This document shows, in pieces, positions 6,542-9,693 of a stretch of 9,693 nucleotides of DNA. Both the position numbers and the translations under genes were made by a program. Each line of letters begins with the position of its first letter. Within the stretch, counting starts at the first letter, position 1. Origin of the DNA: TMED109 sp015660425 (GTDB lineage Bacteria > Pseudomonadota > Alphaproteobacteria > TMED109); NCBI GenBank assembly GCA_029936295.1, contig JAPYTH010000041.1, positions 1 to 9,693 of the forward strand, given 5' to 3'. The notes under the pieces are model-generated. The model was not told where the DNA came from. It did not search any database and saw nothing but the letters and a program-made list of their open reading frames with translations.

Positions 6542-6569
6542 AATTAATAAAGCATCAATTGGAAAAAAC

Positions 6570-7205
6570 ATGCCTGAGATAGTTATACCTGGCCCAGAAG
6601 GAAGATTAGAAGCTATATATAATAAGGGAAGCGAAACAACTTCACCACTATGTCTTGTCTTACATCCACACCCTAGACAAGGTGGTACAATGAATAATAA
6701 ATTAGTTTATAATACTTACCAAGCCTTTAAAAAATCTAATTTTTCTACTTTAAGATTTAATTTTAGAGGAGTAGGAAAAAGTCTAGGTACTTATGATAAT
6801 GGAGTAGGAGAGCTAACAGATGCTGCAGCAGCTTTAGACTGGCTACAGACAGAAAATCCAGCTGCAAGAGCTACTTGGATTGCAGGCTTTTCATTTGGGG
6901 CTTGGTTAGCACTTCAACTACTAATGAGGAGGCCAGAAATATCTGGCTTTGTAGCTATTAGTCCACCAGCAAGCTTATATGATTTTGCATTTTTAGCTCC
7001 ATGCCCTGCATCAGGGTTAATAATTCAAGGATCTGAAGATAAAATTGTAGAAGAAGAATCTGTTAGTGAATTAGTTGAAAAACTTAATAAACAAAATAAC
7101 ATTAATGTAGATTATAAAAAAATTATTGGTGCTGATCATTTTTTTGCAAAAAATCTAGATGATATTCAGAAAAAAATAAAAAAGTATATAGATAAAAATA
7201 CTTAA
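6570..7205 (+). CDS. small alpha/beta hydrolase (COG2945-like)
   Basis: A 211-residue alpha/beta-hydrolase of the compact type without a large cap, related to dienelactone-hydrolase-like proteins. Visible features are the oxyanion-region motif LHPHPRQGGTMNNK (31-44), FNFRGVGKS (63-71), the nucleophile elbow GFSFGAW with Ser108, the acid Asp157 in QGSEDKIV, and the base His190 in GADHFF, giving a complete Ser-Asp-His triad. No signal peptide or membrane segment is seen, so it should be cytoplasmic. The natural substrate of this family is not established; esterase or thioesterase activity is plausible but unproven. Relatives are, to my recollection, often found beside cysteine desulfurase/suf clusters in alphaproteobacteria, and this one is divergent from cysE. 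The upstream GGAAAA is only a weak ribosome-binding site. Its stop codon directly abuts the anmK stop on the other strand. Confidence 0.9.
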   Translation: MPEIVIPGPEGRLEAIYNKGSETTSPLCLVLHPHPRQGGTMNNKLVYNTYQAFKKSNFSTLRFNFRGVGKSLGTYDNGVGELTDAAAALDWLQTENPAARATWIAGFSFGAWLALQLLMRRPEISGFVAISPPASLYDFAFLAPCPASGLIIQGSEDKIVEEESVSELVEKLNKQNNINVDYKKIIGADHFFAKNLDDIQKKIKKYIDKNT

Positions 7206-8339
7206 TTATATTTTTGGAAAGTTTAAAACACCTCCAGAAGCTTCAGAATTAACACCTGTAATTTTATTAAAAGTATATGGCAAACTTTTAAAGCTTCTAG
7301 CAGATAAGTAAGCAAAAGCTTGAGCTTCCATTGCATCTGCATTCCAATTATTCTCTAATGACCTTAATATATCATTATATTCTTCACTAATTCCCTTAAT
7401 TATAGCTAAATTTTTAACACCACCGCCAGAAATAAATAAGCTTTTAGGTTTTACAGAAAAAAAAATTAAACTTTTTTTAAGCTGCAAACTGATTAACCTT
7501 GATATACTGGCCGCTTTATCTTCTGGGTTTAAATGATCAATATTTAGGAATAACAATTTATTTAAGTAATTTTTATCAATTGATTTAGGTGGAGCAAGTT
7601 TGAACCAAGGATCATCTAATATATTATCAATAGCTTTATAATTAATATTTCCATTTAAACTAATTTTTCCACTTGCATCAAAACTTTTATTATAAAATTT
7701 TTGCATTACTAAATCTAAAGGGCCATTCCCTATTCCTATATCAAAGCTATAGGGAATAGCATCTTTGTTTTCTATATATGTAATATTTGACACCCCACCT
7801 ATATTTAAAAAAACACAAGGATATTTAATATTACTTACGTTATTTAATAAAGCTTTATGCCAAATACCTACTAAAGGTGCCCCTTGCCCACCTAAACATA
7901 TATCTCTATATCTAAAATTAGAAATAACGGGAATCTTAACTAAAGATGATAGATACTGTCCATCTCCCAACTGCCATGTCCATCCTTGATCAGGGTTATG
8001 AAAGATAGTTTGCCCATGAAATCCAATAATATCAATTTCTGTATAATCAATATCAAACTTATTTATAAAAGATTTAAGACTATCTGCATGAAACTTTGTA
8101 AGCAATAAATTCATATTTTTTATATCTTGTCTATTAAAAATAAATTTTTTAATTTTGGCCATTAATACTCTGTTAAAAGTATAAGTTCTGGAATGGCTTA
8201 AAAATATTTTATCATTACCATTTGTTTTAATTAATGCTATATCTACTCCATCCAACGATGTACCACTCATAAGACCTATGGCATTGATAATAGATTTATT
8301 AGAATTTATAAAATAACTATATTTATCTCTTGTTTTCAT
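7206..8339 (-). CDS. anmK: anhydro-N-acetylmuramic acid kinase AnmK
   Basis: AnmK opens the 1,6-anhydro bond of anhydro-MurNAc and phosphorylates it with ATP to MurNAc-6-phosphate, for recycling of peptidoglycan fragments in the cytoplasm. The protein has 377 residues with the hallmark N-terminal motif GLMSGTSLDGVD (22-33), GFHGQT (106-111), GGQGAPLV (150-157), LNIGGVSN (178-185), FDIGIGNGPLD (199-209) with the putative catalytic Asp200, SGGGVKN (304-310) and DAMEAQAFAYL (335-345). The common form of the catalytic motif is DTGPGN; here it is DIGIGN, so two positions deviate. The start is preceded by AAAGGA (8353-8348) and gives about 20 residues ahead of the core motif, slightly more than usual. 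It is divergent from tyrS, an arrangement I associate with alphaproteobacteria. MurQ and other recycling genes are not in the window. Confidence 0.96.
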   Translation of the reverse strand: MKTRDKYSYFINSNKSIINAIGLMSGTSLDGVDIALIKTNGNDKIFLSHSRTYTFNRVLMAKIKKFIFNRQDIKNMNLLLTKFHADSLKSFINKFDIDYTEIDIIGFHGQTIFHNPDQGWTWQLGDGQYLSSLVKIPVISNFRYRDICLGGQGAPLVGIWHKALLNNVSNIKYPCVFLNIGGVSNITYIENKDAIPYSFDIGIGNGPLDLVMQKFYNKSFDASGKISLNGNINYKAIDNILDDPWFKLAPPKSIDKNYLNKLLFLNIDHLNPEDKAASISRLISLQLKKSLIFFSVKPKSLFISGGGVKNLAIIKGISEEYNDILRSLENNWNADAMEAQAFAYLSARSFKSLPYTFNKITGVNSEASGGVLNFPKI

Positions 8340-8387
8340 TAGATATGTCCTTTAAAAAATAAATATTAGTTTATAAGGTTAAATAGT
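8340..8387. promoter_or_regulatory. 48-bp divergent region between anmK and tyrS
   Basis: This short AT-rich stretch must hold the 5' signals for both genes. It contains AAAGGA (8353-8348, minus) before anmK and TAAGGT (8374-8379, plus) before tyrS. There is not enough room for two separate complete promoters plus leaders, so at least one promoter probably extends into the opposing coding sequence. I see no convincing -35/-10 pair. Confidence 0.4.
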
Positions 8388-9656
8388 ATGACAATTCATA
8401 ATTCAGATTTTATAAAAGAGATTACAGCACGGGGATTTATTCATCAAGCTACTGATTTAAATAACTTAGATAAAATACTTTATAATAAAAAAAATATACC
8501 CGCCTATATAGGTTTTGATTGCACAGCTCCAAGTCTTCACGTTGGTTCTTTAATACAAATCATGTTACTAAGATGGTATCAAAAAACTGGTCATAAACCT
8601 ATAGTTTTACTTGGCGGTGGGACTACTTTAGTGGGTGATCCTTCCGGCAAAGATGAATCTAGAAAACTTCTTCCAAATGAAATGATTAAAACTAATTCGT
8701 TAGGAATAAAAAATGTTTTTAAAAAATTTATTAATTTTGACAGCACTTCTAATTCTGCACTAATGGTTAATAATGCTGAATGGCTTAAAAAACTAAACTA
8801 CATAGAATTTTTAAGAGATTTTGGAAAACATTTTTCTATCAATAGAATGTTAGGATTTGATTCAGTTAAATTAAGATTAGAGAGAGAACAAACACTTTCA
8901 TTCTTAGAGTTCAATTATATGATACTTCAAGGGTATGATTTTTATGAACTTAATCATAGATACGGGTGCTTACTTCAGATGGGTGGGTCCGATCAATGGG
9001 GTAATATAATAAATGGTATAGAACTGCATAGAAGAGTAAATAGCAGTAATAATAGCAATTTATTTGGACTAACCTCACCTTTAATCACCACAGCCTCAGG
9101 ATCAAAAATGGGTAAAACTTCAAATGGAGCAGTATGGCTAAATGCAGAATTATGTCCACCATGGGACTATTGGCAATTTTGGAGAAATACTGAAGATAAA
9201 GATGTAATTAGGTTCATAAAACTTTTTACAGAAATTAGTATTAATGAAATAAATAAGTTAAAAAAATTACAAGGTGAAGAAATTAATGATGCTAAAATAA
9301 TTTTAGCTAATGCTGCCACAACTTTGTTACATGGAGAAGAGGAAAAAAATAAAGCTTTAAATACCGCAAAAAGTATATTTAAGAATATTGGGCAAGAACA
9401 AAATTTACCAATAATTTATTATAATATTTCTCAGCTTAATACTGGCGTGCCCCTACTAGAAAGCATGATAGATAATAATTATTTAGCTATTAGTAAAGGT
9501 GAAGCTAGAAGATTAATAAGAGGAGCTGGAGTAAAGATAAATAATATTGTAGTTACTGATGAAAATACGAAAATTACTAAATACAATTTTGAAAATAAAA
9601 ATCAAATAAAGTTATCTGTTGGTAAGAAAAAACATATATTAATAAAAATAAAATAA
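8388..9656 (+). CDS. tyrS: tyrosyl-tRNA synthetase
   Basis: TyrS charges tRNA-Tyr with tyrosine via tyrosyl-adenylate; it is a class Ic synthetase, dimeric and cytoplasmic. At 422 residues the length is normal for the bacterial TyrRS type. The HIGH-class signature is HVGS (51-54) after YIGFDCTAPSL, with Tyr40 and Asp44 in the tyrosine pocket. LLGGGTTLVGDPSGK (74-88) follows. Tyrosine-recognition residues are in FNYMILQGYDF (175-185) and GSDQWGN (200-206). The KMSKS-class loop is KMGKT (240-244). A C-terminal S4 RNA-binding domain spans about 355-420, with the motif SKGEARRLIRGAGVKIN (369-385). The ATG is preceded by TAAGGT eight nt upstream. The stop lies 37 nt before the window end, and no terminator hairpin is visible in that remnant. 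Confidence 0.98.
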   Translation: MTIHNSDFIKEITARGFIHQATDLNNLDKILYNKKNIPAYIGFDCTAPSLHVGSLIQIMLLRWYQKTGHKPIVLLGGGTTLVGDPSGKDESRKLLPNEMIKTNSLGIKNVFKKFINFDSTSNSALMVNNAEWLKKLNYIEFLRDFGKHFSINRMLGFDSVKLRLEREQTLSFLEFNYMILQGYDFYELNHRYGCLLQMGGSDQWGNIINGIELHRRVNSSNNSNLFGLTSPLITTASGSKMGKTSNGAVWLNAELCPPWDYWQFWRNTEDKDVIRFIKLFTEISINEINKLKKLQGEEINDAKIILANAATTLLHGEEEKNKALNTAKSIFKNIGQEQNLPIIYYNISQLNTGVPLLESMIDNNYLAISKGEARRLIRGAGVKINNIVVTDENTKITKYNFENKNQIKLSVGKKKHILIKIK

Positions 9657-9693
9657 GTCTTAATAATCAAATATATTTCTAATTATACCAGGT

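Noticed and set aside
6403..6569. Riboswitch or T-box in the cysE leader
   Set aside because: The leader is almost entirely A/T with no multi-stem structure or conserved specifier elements; only a simple dyad is visible.
7194..7215. Hairpin over the hydrolase/anmK stops as a bidirectional terminator
   Set aside because: The 7-bp stem contains only A-T pairs with an 8-nt loop and no GC core, so it is too weak to call as an intrinsic terminator.
7765..7989. Plus-strand open frame inside anmK
   Set aside because: It is antisense to conserved AnmK motifs and has no independent support.
9657..9693. Possible tyrS terminator
   Set aside because: No stem-loop followed by a T-run is visible in the 37 nt available; the window ends too soon to judge.

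Overview
This window is a compact, very AT-rich piece of bacterial chromosome. Its genes sit end to end, with one tRNA, no mobile elements and no CRISPR array. The elongator-type tRNA-Met, the adrenodoxin-type ferredoxin, and the anmK/tyrS divergent pair beside a cysteine desulfurase cluster all suggest an alphaproteobacterium. Low GC and tight packing fit a streamlined marine lineage (SAR11-like or relatives) or a host-associated one. That placement is inference from gene content and composition, not from a marker phylogeny.

Layout. Positions 3-79 hold tRNA-Met(CAT), minus strand. Positions 176-6402 are seven minus-strand genes, in transcription order: cysE (6402-5887), a NifS-like cysteine desulfurase (5857-4739), an IscS-like cysteine desulfurase (4742-3576), a [2Fe-2S] ferredoxin (3573-3229), a haloalkane-dehalogenase-type alpha/beta hydrolase (3218-2244), mnmA (2251-1136) and an EamA/DMT transporter (1084-176). 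Junctions within the first six are 29 nt, a 4-nt overlap, 2 nt, 10 nt and an 8-nt overlap, so they look like one operon. The transporter follows after 51 nt containing a perfect palindrome and may have its own promoter. A 167-bp divergent region separates cysE from a small plus-strand alpha/beta hydrolase (6570-7205). That gene abuts the convergent anmK (8339-7206) with no spacer. anmK is divergent from tyrS (8388-9656) across 48 bp.

How the genes fit together. CysE makes O-acetylserine for cysteine synthesis. The two desulfurases mobilise sulfur from cysteine as persulfide. Ferredoxin can supply electrons for Fe-S cluster assembly, and MnmA uses persulfide sulfur to thiolate U34 of tRNAs. 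This is a coherent 'cysteine to sulfur to Fe-S and tRNA thiolation' operon, but no scaffold (IscU or SufBCD) and no Rrf2/IscR regulator lies in the window. The dehalogenase-like gene is the outlier. It sits between the ferredoxin and mnmA with tight spacing and has glutamate where the family's nucleophilic aspartate should be. That substitution is the most unusual thing seen here. No wholly new multi-gene system is evident.
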